NCBI RefSeq assembly: GCF_040529335.1
Contig: NZ_CP159534.1
Location: forward strand, 6,324,001 to 6,388,000
Source of the DNA: Streptomyces sp. HUAS MG91
GTDB taxonomy: Bacteria; Actinomycetota; Actinomycetes; Streptomycetales; Streptomycetaceae
Direction of reading: 5' to 3'
DNA: 64,000 nucleotides
How positions within the stretch are numbered: position 1 is the first letter of the stretch; each line of letters starts with the position of its first letter. The position numbers and the translations under genes are program-made. Positions 36,966-46,030 of this stretch are shown here, in pieces. The notes beneath the pieces were generated by a model, which saw only the letters and a program-made list of their open reading frames with translations, ran no database searches and was not told the DNA's origin.

Positions 36966-38240
36966 TCACTCCTGCCCTGGTGGTGCGGGGAGCGGCTGCG
37001 GCGGACGCGCACCTACGTAGTGGCCCGTGGGCCGCATCCTGAGCGGCCGTTCCCCGTACTCCTCCAGGGCGTGGGCGATCCAGCCCGCCGTGCGCGCGAC
37101 GGCGAACAGGGTCTCGCCCGCCTCGGCCGGCATTCCGAAGGACGCCGTGAACACGGCGAGCGCGAGGTCCACGTTGGCGTGCAGGTCGGTGTGGCGGGCC
37201 GTCGTCGCCACCACGTCACGGGCGGCGGCCAGCGCGGGCCGCGCCTCGGGCAGCTCCTCCAGTGCCGCGAACAGCGCCTGCGCGCGCGGGTCCTCGCCCT
37301 GGTAGAGGCGGTGCCCGAGCCCGGGGACGCGGCGCCCGGCGCGCAGCTCGTCGGAGACCACCGGACCGGCGCCGCCGCGGTCCAGGACGTCCAGGAGCAT
37401 CCGGTGGGCCAGGCCGCTCGCCGCGCCGTGCAGCGGGCCCTCCAGGACCCCCAGACCGGCGGAGACGGCCGCGTACGCGTGCGCGCGGGCCGACGCCGCG
37501 ACACGGACGGCGAGCGTCGAGGCGGCCAGGTCGTGGTCGGCGAGCAGCGCGAGGGCCATGTCGAGCGTGCGCAGTGACGCCTCGTCGGGCAGCTTGTGGG
37601 ACAACCGGCCCCACAGCCGCCGCGCGATCGGTTCCCCGTCCGCGTAGGTGGAACGCACCAGGGGCAGGGCCGTCGCGAGCGTTGGGATGAGGGAGCGCGC
37701 GGCGCCGAGGACGGACTCCTCGGACAGGTCGTAGCGCAGTGGGTCGGCGGTGGCGGCGGCGACGGCCGCGACCCGCAACCGGTCCACGGGGCTGGTGAGT
37801 TCGGGCAGCGCGGCGACCGCGCGCCGGGCCGCCTCGCGCGACTCCCGCGGCGCGGTGAACCGGGCACCGGGGCGCAGGGTCCCGGTCCACAGCCACTCCG
37901 CGACCTCCTCGTAGGAGTGGCGCTGGGCGAGCTCCACGGCGTCGACCCCCCGGAAGAAGTACCTGTCCGCGTCGATGAGGGTCAGACGGGTGCGCACCGT
38001 CAGTTCGTTCGCCGCCGAACCCGTCGTGCTCTCCCGCTTGTTGCGGCGGGCCAGGGCCTCGACCTCGGCGGCGTCGAAGGTGCTGCCGCGCCTGCCCTCG
38101 CTCCGGCGGCTCGTGAGCTGCCCCCGGCTCACGTACGCGTACACGGTCTCGGGCTTCACGCCGAGCAGCTCGGCGGTCTCCCTGGTGCTCAGCCGACGAG
38201 CCTGACGGGTGGCCGGCGATCCCGGTTCCTGATCCCTCAT
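36966..38240 (-). CDS. Citrate synthase-family protein with N-terminal helix-turn-helix domain
   Basis: The protein has 424 residues from ATG 38240 (GTG 38249 is an alternative that would fit a leaderless transcript). Residues 15-65 form a MerR/excisionase-type DNA-binding domain (RRLSTRETAELLGVKPETVYAYVSRGQLTSRR). From about residue 80 it is a citrate synthase fold with both catalytic histidine regions (GVLEGPLHGAASG and VPGLGHRLYQGEDPRA), an Asp in NVDLAL, and ARTAGWIAHALEE. It may be an enzyme, a metabolite-sensing regulator or both. It is divergent from a second citrate synthase gene across 97 bp with repeated GARTCAA sequences. Confidence 0.88.
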   Translation of the reverse strand: MRDQEPGSPATRQARRLSTRETAELLGVKPETVYAYVSRGQLTSRRSEGRRGSTFDAAEVEALARRNKRESTTGSAANELTVRTRLTLIDADRYFFRGVDAVELAQRHSYEEVAEWLWTGTLRPGARFTAPRESREAARRAVAALPELTSPVDRLRVAAVAAATADPLRYDLSEESVLGAARSLIPTLATALPLVRSTYADGEPIARRLWGRLSHKLPDEASLRTLDMALALLADHDLAASTLAVRVAASARAHAYAAVSAGLGVLEGPLHGAASGLAHRMLLDVLDRGGAGPVVSDELRAGRRVPGLGHRLYQGEDPRAQALFAALEELPEARPALAAARDVVATTARHTDLHANVDLALAVFTASFGMPAEAGETLFAVARTAGWIAHALEEYGERPLRMRPTGHYVGARPPQPLPAPPGQE

Positions 38241-38269
38241 GTGCGTCACCGTATCCGGATAGCCATAGG

Positions 38270-38322
38270 TTGATTGAATCAATATTGACAGAGATCGAGT
38301 CAAGCATGGACAGTCGAATCAA
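38270..38322. promoter_or_regulatory. GARTCAA repeat cluster between the divergent citrate synthase genes
   Basis: The palindrome TTGATTGAATCAA (38270-38282) is followed by TCGAGTCAAG (38295-38304) and TCGAATCAAG (38314-38323). This gives three GARTCAA units starting at 38276, 38297 and 38316, in an AT-rich gap that also holds a perfect -35 TTGACA (38285-38290). It looks like an operator array. Confidence 0.7.
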
Positions 38323-38337
38323 GTAAAGGGAGGAAAC

Positions 38338-39507
38338 ATGCCGATCAACGGGACCACGGCCACCCCTGTCGTCGACGTACCGCGCGGGCTCGCCGGTGTT
38401 GTCGTCACCGACACCGCGCTCGGGGACGTCAGGGGACGCGAGGGCTTCTACCACTACCGCCAGTACTCCGCCGTCGAGCTCGCGCAGAGCCGCAGCTTCG
38501 AGGACGTCTGGCACCTGATGATCCACGGCGAACTGCCCGACGCCGAGCGATCCGCCGCCTTCGCCCGGGAGACCGCGGCGCTGCGCCCGCTTCCCGGCGA
38601 GGTGCGCGCGGCACTGCCCGCCATCGCCGCGGCCGGCTCCCTCTCCGGGCCGCTCGCCGGGCTCCGTACGGCTCTGTCGCTCTTCGGCGCCTCCCGCGGC
38701 TTCCGGCCCGTCTACGACATCGATGCCGACCGGCGCCGCGAGGACACCCTTGCCGCGGCCGCCGTGGTCCCCACGATGCTCACCGCGCTGCACCGGCTCG
38801 GCGAAGGGCTCGAACCGGTGGAGCCGCGCGCGGACCTCTCCTACGCGGCCAACTACCTGTACATGCTGACGGGTTCGGAGCCGGACCCCGCGCACGCGCG
38901 GGCCGTGGAGCAGTACCTCATCTCCACCATTGATCACGGTTTCAATGCGTCAACCTTCACGGCACGCGTCATCACGTCGACCGGCGCGGATGTCGCCGCC
39001 TGTCTGGTCGGCGCGGTCGGAGCGCTGTCCGGGCCGCTGCACGGCGGCGCGCCGAGCCGTGCGCTCGACACCTTGGCCGCGATCGGCACCCCGGACCGCA
39101 TCGACCCCTGGATCCGCGAGCGGGTCCTGGCCGGCGACCGGATCATGGGCTTCGGGCACCCCGTCTACCGCACGGAGGACCCGCGCTCGCGGATGCTGCG
39201 CGGGATCGCGGAGGGGTTCGGCGGACCGCTGGTGGAATTCGCGGTCGAGGTCGAACGCCATGTCGAGGCGATCCTCGCCGAGCTGAAGCCGGGCCGCGAA
39301 CTGCACACGAACGTGGAGTTCTACGCGGGCGTGGTCATGGAGCTGTGCGGTCTGCCCCGGACCATGTTCACGCCGACGTTCGCGGCGGCGCGGGTCGTCG
39401 GCTGGAGCGCCAACATCCTCGAGCAGGCTCAGGACTCGAAGATCATCCGGCCCGCGGCGCGCTATGTGGGCGTGGAGCCGCCGGTGGCGGTGCCGGTCGT
39501 CTCATGA
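38338..39507 (+). CDS. Citrate synthase/2-methylcitrate synthase-like protein
   Basis: The 389-residue enzyme condenses acetyl-CoA (or propionyl-CoA) with oxaloacetate by family assignment. Catalytic regions are GALSGPLHGGAPSRAL, IMGFGHPVYRTEDPRS and HTNVEFYAGVVME. The usual catalytic Asp is Glu in NVEFY, as in several short actinobacterial citrate synthases. It ends with FTPTFAAARVVGWSANILEQ and a C-terminal Arg segment (IRPAARYVG). The ATG at 38338 follows GGGAGG. Its divergent partner is the HTH-fused paralogue, which may regulate it. Confidence 0.9.
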   Translation: MPINGTTATPVVDVPRGLAGVVVTDTALGDVRGREGFYHYRQYSAVELAQSRSFEDVWHLMIHGELPDAERSAAFARETAALRPLPGEVRAALPAIAAAGSLSGPLAGLRTALSLFGASRGFRPVYDIDADRRREDTLAAAAVVPTMLTALHRLGEGLEPVEPRADLSYAANYLYMLTGSEPDPAHARAVEQYLISTIDHGFNASTFTARVITSTGADVAACLVGAVGALSGPLHGGAPSRALDTLAAIGTPDRIDPWIRERVLAGDRIMGFGHPVYRTEDPRSRMLRGIAEGFGGPLVEFAVEVERHVEAILAELKPGRELHTNVEFYAGVVMELCGLPRTMFTPTFAAARVVGWSANILEQAQDSKIIRPAARYVGVEPPVAVPVVS

Positions 39508-39749
39508 CGGGTGCGGTCGAGGCCGGGCGACGGTGGTTGCCGGACCTCGACCGTGCAGGAGCTACGCGGTCCCGATCAGGGAGTGGGCCCGTCCGGAGGA
39601 CGGTCTGTGCTGGAGTCCAGGTCGTCCGGCACTGCGCTGGTGTCGCTGCCGGACGGTAGGGGTGGAGCGTCATCGCCCCTGGTGGGGCGCTTGTCGGGGA
39701 ACGGCGAACAGGCGAGGGCCGGGCCGCCCCGATGGCCGGATGACCGGCA

Positions 39750-39986
39750 TCAGGCCTCGGGGATGTCCGCCTTGGCCCGCACGAGGGTGTCGCGGGTGAT
39801 GACCACGATCCGCTCGTAGTCGGCCCGCGCGGCATCGGTGGGCAACTCGGCGTCGAGTGCCTCGGTCGCGTCCGTGCCGATGACCGCGAAGTTGCCGTCC
39901 GCGAGCTCGAAGATGTCGGGGCAGGTCTGGCCGGAGGCGCTTCCGCGTTGACGGGGAGACGCACCGATACGGCGCACGATTTTCAA
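39750..39986 (-). CDS. Small conserved protein of unknown function
   Basis: The protein has about 78 residues from TTG 39986, starting LKIVRRIGASPRQRGSASGQTCPDIFELADGNFAVIGTDATEALDAE. I recognise the pattern as a small Streptomyces protein often found near XRE-type regulators, but no such partner is adjacent here. The start is uncertain: GTG in VRRIG is an alternative and the upstream frame stays open. The charged C-terminal helix (DYERIVVITRDTLVRAKADIPEA) ends just before the stop. The 240 bp on its 3' side, up to the citrate synthase stop, contains no feature I can support. Confidence 0.7.
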   Translation of the reverse strand: MKIVRRIGASPRQRGSASGQTCPDIFELADGNFAVIGTDATEALDAELPTDAARADYERIVVITRDTLVRAKADIPEA

Positions 39987-40081
39987 GAGGATCCCGGTCC
40001 TTGGGGCTGGGTGGGTTAGGAGCGGGCACAGATTAGCCGCTCGGGAACCCTCTCGAAGCGTGTTGGATACGCCAACTGGGT

Positions 40082-40582
40082 TTAATCGCAAGGAGGTTCG
40101 CCAACCACCCACCACTCATCCGTTTCAGCCTCCTCCAGATCCTGGAGCAGTTGTTCGACCATGCGGCCGAGTTCGGCCTCGGCGGAGGTCCCCTCGAGAC
40201 TGGCGCGATGATGCTGGGTGGCCGCCAGATAGGACCGGACGATCGGGTTCTGGCAGATCACCCGGAGATGGCCGTAGAGCTCGCGCCGGTTCATGGCGCC
40301 GATGCGGTGGAAGTAGAGGGCGTTCGTGTAGAGCGCGTTGGCGAACAGGTACTGGCGCTGCTGCTCGGGAGGGACCGGTTCCTCGTACGTGTCGAGGACG
40401 GCGGCCAGTGCCGGATCGTCCATGGCCTTGCAGAGCAGATCGAAGTGGAGCCGGTGCTGTTCGGTGAGGGCGGCGTTCCGCCGTCTGCGCGTCACCAGCG
40501 AGGTCAGGGACCCCGCCGCCGTCCCGGCACCGGCCGCCAGCGCGGCGGCCAGTGCCCGTGCTCCGTAACTCTTAGTGGCCAT
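40082..40582 (-). CDS. DUF6082-like protein
   Basis: The 166-residue Streptomyces protein starts at ATG 40582. A short hydrophobic N-terminal segment (ALAAALAAGAGTAAGSLTSLV) precedes an all-helical domain with RLHFDLLCKAMDDPALAAVLDTYEEPVPPEQQRQYLFANALYTN and HLRVICQNPIVRSYL. This matches the DUF6082 family as I recall it. Members are scattered in Streptomyces genomes and are uncharacterised. It could be anchored to the membrane by its N-terminus. Confidence 0.75.
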   Translation of the reverse strand: MATKSYGARALAAALAAGAGTAAGSLTSLVTRRRRNAALTEQHRLHFDLLCKAMDDPALAAVLDTYEEPVPPEQQRQYLFANALYTNALYFHRIGAMNRRELYGHLRVICQNPIVRSYLAATQHHRASLEGTSAEAELGRMVEQLLQDLEEAETDEWWVVGEPPCD

Positions 40583-40903
40583 GTCAACCCCCGGTTCAGG
40601 CGACCGCGAGCCGGTCGTCGGTGCGGGTCGACAAGACAGGGACCGGCGAGCGGTGGGCGGTGCGCTTGCCGCCTCCCAGGATGCCGAGCGGCTCTGATCG
40701 GCAGGGGGGCGGAGAGGAGGCGCACGGAGGGAAGCTCGGGTCGCACACACCGGCGCCATGTCCTGACATCTTCCCGGCGATCGGCGTGAGCAATCGTTCA
40801 CCGGGCGACCTTTCCCGCGCTCGTATCCTGGGGCTCCGGTTGTCCTTCGTACGAGATCCGGCCACCGGGCCGGTGGTGTTCCGTCAGTGAGAGAGGTCGC
40901 ACG
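40583..40903. other. Promoter region between DUF6082 and cobW-type genes
   Basis: This 321-bp gap holds no convincing gene. TATCCT at 40824-40829 is a possible -10 for the cobW-type gene. I found no Zur-like AT-rich palindrome. Confidence 0.4.
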
Positions 40904-41965
40904 TTGAGCAAGGCGAACCCGCCGCAGATCCCGGTCGTCGTCCTGGCGGGCTTCCTCGGCTCGGGGAAGACCACGGTCCTGAACCATCTGCTCCACCACA
41001 GCGCCGGTACCCGGATCGGCGCGATCGTCAACGACTTCGGGGCGATCGAGATCGACGCGATGGCCGTCGCCGGACAACTCGGCGACTCGACGGTGTCGCT
41101 CGGCAACGGATGTCTGTGCTGCGCCGTGGACGCCAGTGAACTTGACGTCTATCTGGACAAGTTGACCCGCCCCGTCAATGACGTGCACGCCATTGACGTC
41201 ATCGTGATCGAGGCCAGCGGGATCGCGGAACCGCAGGAACTGGTGCGCATGGTGCTCGCCAGTGAGAACCCGCGGATCGTCTACGGCGGTCTGGTCGAGG
41301 TCGTCGACGCCGCCGAGTTCGACGCGACCCGCGAGAAGCACCCCGAGGTGACCCGCCACCTGGGCCTCGCGGATCTCGTCGTCGTGAACAAGGGCGACCG
41401 CGTGGACGAGGCGGAGCGGGAGCGGGTGCTCGGCGCGGTGCGGGCGGCGGCGGAGAGCGCGGCCGTCGTCAGCGCGTCGTACGGGCGTGTCGACCCGGAG
41501 ATGCTCTTCGACTGCCGGCCGGGCGAGGAACGCATCGGGCAGCTGTCGTTCGACGACCTGCACCGCCACGACACCCCCGAGCCGGCACATTTGCACGACG
41601 CCTACGAGAGCGTCGACTTCACCGCCGAGGTGCCCATGGACCCACGCCGGCTGATGGCCTTCCTGGACAGCCGGTCCGAGGGGCTCTACCGCATCAAGGG
41701 GTACGTCGACTTCGGCGCTGCCGATCCGCGCAACCGGTACGCCGTGCACGCCGTCGGGCGTTTCCTGCGCTTCTACCCGGAGCCGTGGCCGGGCGACGGC
41801 TCGCCGCGGCTGACCCAGCTCGTCCTCATCGGCGCGGGTGTCGACACGGAGGCGCTCGACCGCGAACTCGCCGCCTGTACGAGCGACGCCCCGCACACTG
41901 CCGACGAGCACAGCATGTGGGGCGTTCTCCGCTACGTACAGGACACGGAAACAGAGGGCTTCTAG
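40904..41965 (+). CDS. CobW/COG0523-family GTPase (metallochaperone)
   Basis: The 353-residue protein has P-loop GFLGSGKT at residues 16-23, the family metal motif Cys70-Leu-Cys72-Cys73 in GNGCLCC, a guanine-specificity motif VVVNKGDRVD and a CobW C-terminal domain (LYRIKGYVDFG ... RFLRFYPEPW). A His-rich LHRHDTPEPAHLHDAYE lies between. These GTPases deliver Zn, Co or other metals. Translation starts at TTG 40904 behind GAGAGG. Its stop overlaps the parC stop. The metal cannot be assigned; no cobalamin genes or Zur box are next to it. Confidence 0.9.
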   Translation: MSKANPPQIPVVVLAGFLGSGKTTVLNHLLHHSAGTRIGAIVNDFGAIEIDAMAVAGQLGDSTVSLGNGCLCCAVDASELDVYLDKLTRPVNDVHAIDVIVIEASGIAEPQELVRMVLASENPRIVYGGLVEVVDAAEFDATREKHPEVTRHLGLADLVVVNKGDRVDEAERERVLGAVRAAAESAAVVSASYGRVDPEMLFDCRPGEERIGQLSFDDLHRHDTPEPAHLHDAYESVDFTAEVPMDPRRLMAFLDSRSEGLYRIKGYVDFGAADPRNRYAVHAVGRFLRFYPEPWPGDGSPRLTQLVLIGAGVDTEALDRELAACTSDAPHTADEHSMWGVLRYVQDTETEGF

Positions 41966-44427
41966 ACGGGCCCCGCCACCGAGGCCACCGTCTTCGCCAG
42001 CGAGACGCCCGAGCCGTCGCGGCGCGGGTCCATCTCGGGCAGCTCCGCCGGAGTGCCGTTCTTCTGCGCCGCGCGCGCGGGCGCCGGGCCGGCCCAGGCC
42101 AGGCTCAGGCAGTCCTCGCCCTTCAGGAACCGCTGGCAGCGCACACCGCCCGTGGCGCGGCCCTTCCTCGGGTACTGGTCGAACGGCGTCAGCTTCGCCG
42201 TCGTCTGCACCGAGTCGTCGAGCGTGCCGCGCGAACCGGCCACCGTGAACACCACCGCGTCGACCGCGGGATCGACCGCGGTGAACGAGATGACCTTCGC
42301 GCCGGTCGCCAGCTTCACCCCGGCCATGCCGCCCGCGGGACGTCCCTGCGGGCGCACGATGGACGCCTGGAAGCGCAGCAACTGCGCGTCGTCCGTGACG
42401 AAGACCAGATCCTCCTCGCCCGTCCGCAGCTCGATCGCGCCCACGATCCGGTCACCGTCCTTGAGGCTGATGACCTCCAGCTCCTCCTTGTTGGCCGGAT
42501 AGTCCGGCACGACGCGCTTGACCACACCCTGCTCGGTGCCGATGGCCAGACCCGGTGACGACTCGTCGAGCGTCATCAGGCAGACGACCTTCTCGTCGGC
42601 CTCCAGGGAGGACAGGAACTCGGAGATCGGCGCGCCACCGGACAGGTTCGGCACGGAGGCCGTGTCCGGGAGCTGCGGCAGATCGATCACGTTCAGCCGC
42701 AGCAGGCGGCCCTCGGAGGTGACCGCGCCGATCTCGCCGCGGGCCGTGGCCGGCACCGCGGAGACGATCAGATCGTGCTTGACGCGCTTGGCGTCCTCGT
42801 CCTCGGCGAACGCCCCGCCGTTCGCCGTACGGGCCAGCAGGCCGGTCGAGGAGAGCAGCACGCGGCACGGGTCGTCGGCCACCTGCAGCGACACCGAGGC
42901 GACCGGGGTGCCCGCCGACTCCAGGAGCACCGTGCGCCGGTCGGAACCGAACTTCTTCGCCACCGCGGCCAGTTCGGTGGAGACCAGCTTGCGCAGCTCG
43001 GCGTCCGAGTCGAGGATCCCGGTCAGCTCGTCGATCTCGCCGTTGAGCTTGTCGCGCTCCGCGTCCAGCTCGATGCGGTCGAACTTGGTGAGCCTGCGCA
43101 GCGGCGTGTCCAGGATGTACTGCGTCTGGATCTCGCTCAGCGAGAACCGCTCGATGAGGCGCTCCTTGGCCTCCGCGCTGTTCTCACTGGAGCGGATGAT
43201 GCGGATGACCTCGTCGATGTCGACCAGGGCGACGAGCAGGCCCTCCACCAGGTGCAGCCGGTCCTGCTTCTTGCTGCGGCGGAACTCGCTGCGGCGGCGC
43301 ACCACGGTGAAACGGTGGTCCAGGTAGACCTCGAGGAGTTCCTTGAGGCCGAGGGTGAGCGGCTGACCGTCGACCAGCGCCACATTGTTGATGCCGAAGG
43401 ACTCCTCCATCGGCGTCAGCTTGTAGAGCTGCTCCAGGACGGCCTCCGGCACGAAGCCGTTCTTGATCTCGATGACCAGGCGCAGGCCGTGCTCGCGGTC
43501 GGTGAGGTCCTTGACGTCGGCGATGCCCTGGAGCTTCTTCGCCCCGACCAGTTCCTTGATCTTCGTGATGACCTTCTCGGGGCCGACCGCGAAGGGCAGT
43601 TCCGTGACGACGAGGCCCTTGCGGCGCGCCGTCACGGTCTCCACCGCGACCGTCGCGCGGATCTTGAAGGTGCCGCGCCCCGACTCGTAGGCGTCCTTGA
43701 TGCCGGACAGGCCCACGATCCGGCCGCCGGTCGGCAGGTCGGGCCCGGGCACGAACTTCATGAGCGTCTCGAGGTCCGCTCCCGGGTGCTTGATCAAGTG
43801 CCGCGCGGCGGCGATCACTTCGCCCAGGTTGTGCGGCGGCATGTTCGTCGCCATGCCGACCGCGATGCCCGACGCGCCGTTCACCAGCAGGTTCGGGTAG
43901 GCCGCCGGGAGGACCAGGGGCTCCTGCTCCTGGCCGTCGTAGTTCGGCGCGAAGTCGACCGTGTTCTCGTCGATCGAGTCCGTCATCAGGGCCGCGGCGG
44001 CGTTCGGGCGGCACTCGGTGTACCTCATGGCGGCCGGACGGTCGTCGTTGCCCAGCGAGCCGAAGTTGCCGTGTCCGTCGACGAGGGGGACGCGCATGGA
44101 GAACGGCTGGGCCAGACGCACCAGCGCGTCGTAGATCGACGCGTCGCCATGGGGGTGCAACTTACCCATGACCTCGCCGACCACGCGGGCGCACTTCACA
44201 TAGCCGCGCTCGGGGCGCAGCCCCATCTCGTTCATCTGGTAGACGATGCGGCGGTGGACGGGCTTCATCCCGTCGCGTGCGTCGGGCAGGGCGCGGGAGT
44301 AGATGACCGAGTACGCGTACTCCAGGTAGGAGCCCTGCATTTCGTCGACCACGTCGATGTCGAGGATCCTCTCCTCGAAGGCAGCGTCGTCATCGGGTCG
44401 CGGGGTCTTCGTGCTGCGGCGGGCCAT
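41962..44427 (-). CDS. parC: DNA topoisomerase IV subunit A
   Basis: The 821-residue subunit cleaves and religates DNA. Tyr136 in AAMRYTE is the active-site tyrosine. The region corresponding to the quinolone pocket reads KLHPHGDASIYDALVRLAQ with Ser97 present, the form usually associated with susceptibility. The C-terminal part forms the beta-pinwheel, with blades such as GLLARTANGGAF and GTEQGVVKRV. It pairs with ParE (28201-30324), about 12 kb away, on the opposite strand. It ends in the same CTAG as the convergent cobW-type gene. Confidence 0.95.
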   Translation of the reverse strand: MARRSTKTPRPDDDAAFEERILDIDVVDEMQGSYLEYAYSVIYSRALPDARDGMKPVHRRIVYQMNEMGLRPERGYVKCARVVGEVMGKLHPHGDASIYDALVRLAQPFSMRVPLVDGHGNFGSLGNDDRPAAMRYTECRPNAAAALMTDSIDENTVDFAPNYDGQEQEPLVLPAAYPNLLVNGASGIAVGMATNMPPHNLGEVIAAARHLIKHPGADLETLMKFVPGPDLPTGGRIVGLSGIKDAYESGRGTFKIRATVAVETVTARRKGLVVTELPFAVGPEKVITKIKELVGAKKLQGIADVKDLTDREHGLRLVIEIKNGFVPEAVLEQLYKLTPMEESFGINNVALVDGQPLTLGLKELLEVYLDHRFTVVRRRSEFRRSKKQDRLHLVEGLLVALVDIDEVIRIIRSSENSAEAKERLIERFSLSEIQTQYILDTPLRRLTKFDRIELDAERDKLNGEIDELTGILDSDAELRKLVSTELAAVAKKFGSDRRTVLLESAGTPVASVSLQVADDPCRVLLSSTGLLARTANGGAFAEDEDAKRVKHDLIVSAVPATARGEIGAVTSEGRLLRLNVIDLPQLPDTASVPNLSGGAPISEFLSSLEADEKVVCLMTLDESSPGLAIGTEQGVVKRVVPDYPANKEELEVISLKDGDRIVGAIELRTGEEDLVFVTDDAQLLRFQASIVRPQGRPAGGMAGVKLATGAKVISFTAVDPAVDAVVFTVAGSRGTLDDSVQTTAKLTPFDQYPRKGRATGGVRCQRFLKGEDCLSLAWAGPAPARAAQKNGTPAELPEMDPRRDGSGVSLAKTVASVAGPV

Positions 44428-44674
44428 CGCTGCTGCGGCTCCTTCACCAACATGAACGGGTACATGAAACGGGAACTGTTGCGGACCATTGTGGACCGCG
44501 CCACTGACAACGCTGCTCGCGACCCGTCCGTACCGCGCGGTTCGGGGCGCTCGCGGGGGCCGTGTGTGCGCTCACGGCGTAGCCCGGGCGGGAACTTCGC
44601 CAGGGGTCAGCACGCTTGCATACAGTGGCAGGACTGGCAGCACTTCTGCACTTTCCGCGATCGAAGGGACGTAC

Positions 44675-46030
44675 ATGCCCATGGGTCACACGGCCACCGC
44701 CGAGGCCGGTTCCGGCGGCCTGACAGCGACCGAGCACCGGCTGGCCAACGGCCTGCGCGTGGTGCTCTCCGAGGATCACCTGACCCCGGTCGCGGCGGTC
44801 TGCCTCTGGTACGACGTCGGCTCGCGCCACGAGGTCAAGGGCCGTACCGGTCTGGCTCACCTTTTCGAGCACCTGATGTTCCAGGGCTCGAAGCAGGTGT
44901 CGGGCAACGGCCACTTCGAGCTGGTCCAGGGCGCGGGCGGTTCGCTCAACGGCACGACGAGCTTCGAGCGCACGAACTACTTCGAGACCATGCCCGCCCA
45001 CCAGCTGGAGCTGGCGCTCTGGCTGGAGGCCGACCGCATGGGCTCGCTCCTGACGGCCCTGGACGACGAGTCGATGGAGAACCAGCGCGACGTCGTCAAG
45101 AACGAGCGCCGGCAGCGCTACGACAACGTCCCGTACGGCACCGCCTTCGAGAAGCTGACTGCCCTCATGTACCCCGAGGGCCACCCGTACCACCACACGC
45201 CCATCGGCTCCATGGCCGACCTGGACGCCGCCACCCTGGAGGACGCGCGGAACTTCTTCCGCACCTACTACGCGCCCAACAACGCGGTGCTCTCCGTGGT
45301 GGGCGACATCGATCCCGAGCAGACGCTCGCCTGGATCGACAAGTACTTCGGCTCCATCCCCGCCCACGACGGCAAGCCCGCCCCGCGCGACGGCGGCCTG
45401 CCGGACGTCATCGGCGAGCAGCTGCGCGAGGTCGTCGAGGAGGAGGTGCCGGCCCGCGCCCTGATGGCCGCCTACCGCCTCCCCGCGGACGGCACGCGCG
45501 CGTGCGACGCCGCCGACCTCGCCCTGACCGTGCTCGGCGGCGGCGAGTCCTCGCGCCTGTACAACCGCCTCGTGCGCCGCGACCGCACCGCGGTCGCCGC
45601 CGGCTTCGGCCTGCTGCGGCTCGCCGGCGCGCCCTCCCTCGGCTGGCTGGACGTGAAGACGTCCGGGGACGTCGAGGTGCCCGTCATCGAGGCGGCCGTC
45701 GACGAGGAGCTGGCCCGGTTCGCCGAGGAGGGCCCGAGCCCGGAGGAGATGGAGCGCGCGCAGGCCCAGTTGGAGCGCGAGTGGCTGGACCGGCTCGGCA
45801 CCGTCGCGGGCCGCGCCGACGAACTGTGCCGCTACGCGGTGCTGTTCGGCGACCCGCAGCTCGCCCTCACCGCCGTGGGGCGGGTCCTGGACGTGACCGC
45901 CGAGGAGGTCCAGGAGATCGCCAAGGCGCGCCTGCGGCCCGACAACCGCGCGGTCCTGGTGTACGAGCCCACGGCTCCCGCCGAGGCCGACGACGAGACC
46001 GCAGCGAACGACGAGGAGGCGGGCCAGTGA
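44675..46030 (+). CDS. M16-family zinc metalloprotease, catalytic subunit
   Basis: This 451-residue peptidase has the inverted zinc motif His62-x-x-Glu65-His66 (GLAHLFEHLMFQGS) and, exactly 76 residues on, Glu143 (VVKNERRQR). These complete the HxxEH-x76-E site of pitrilysin/MPP-like enzymes. No signal peptide is visible, so it is probably cytosolic and cleaves small peptides. The ATG at 44675 follows GAAGGG; the ATG at 44681 is possible. Its stop overlaps the start of the second M16 gene (GTGA), implying a heteromeric enzyme. Confidence 0.95.
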   Translation: MPMGHTATAEAGSGGLTATEHRLANGLRVVLSEDHLTPVAAVCLWYDVGSRHEVKGRTGLAHLFEHLMFQGSKQVSGNGHFELVQGAGGSLNGTTSFERTNYFETMPAHQLELALWLEADRMGSLLTALDDESMENQRDVVKNERRQRYDNVPYGTAFEKLTALMYPEGHPYHHTPIGSMADLDAATLEDARNFFRTYYAPNNAVLSVVGDIDPEQTLAWIDKYFGSIPAHDGKPAPRDGGLPDVIGEQLREVVEEEVPARALMAAYRLPADGTRACDAADLALTVLGGGESSRLYNRLVRRDRTAVAAGFGLLRLAGAPSLGWLDVKTSGDVEVPVIEAAVDEELARFAEEGPSPEEMERAQAQLEREWLDRLGTVAGRADELCRYAVLFGDPQLALTAVGRVLDVTAEEVQEIAKARLRPDNRAVLVYEPTAPAEADDETAANDEEAGQ

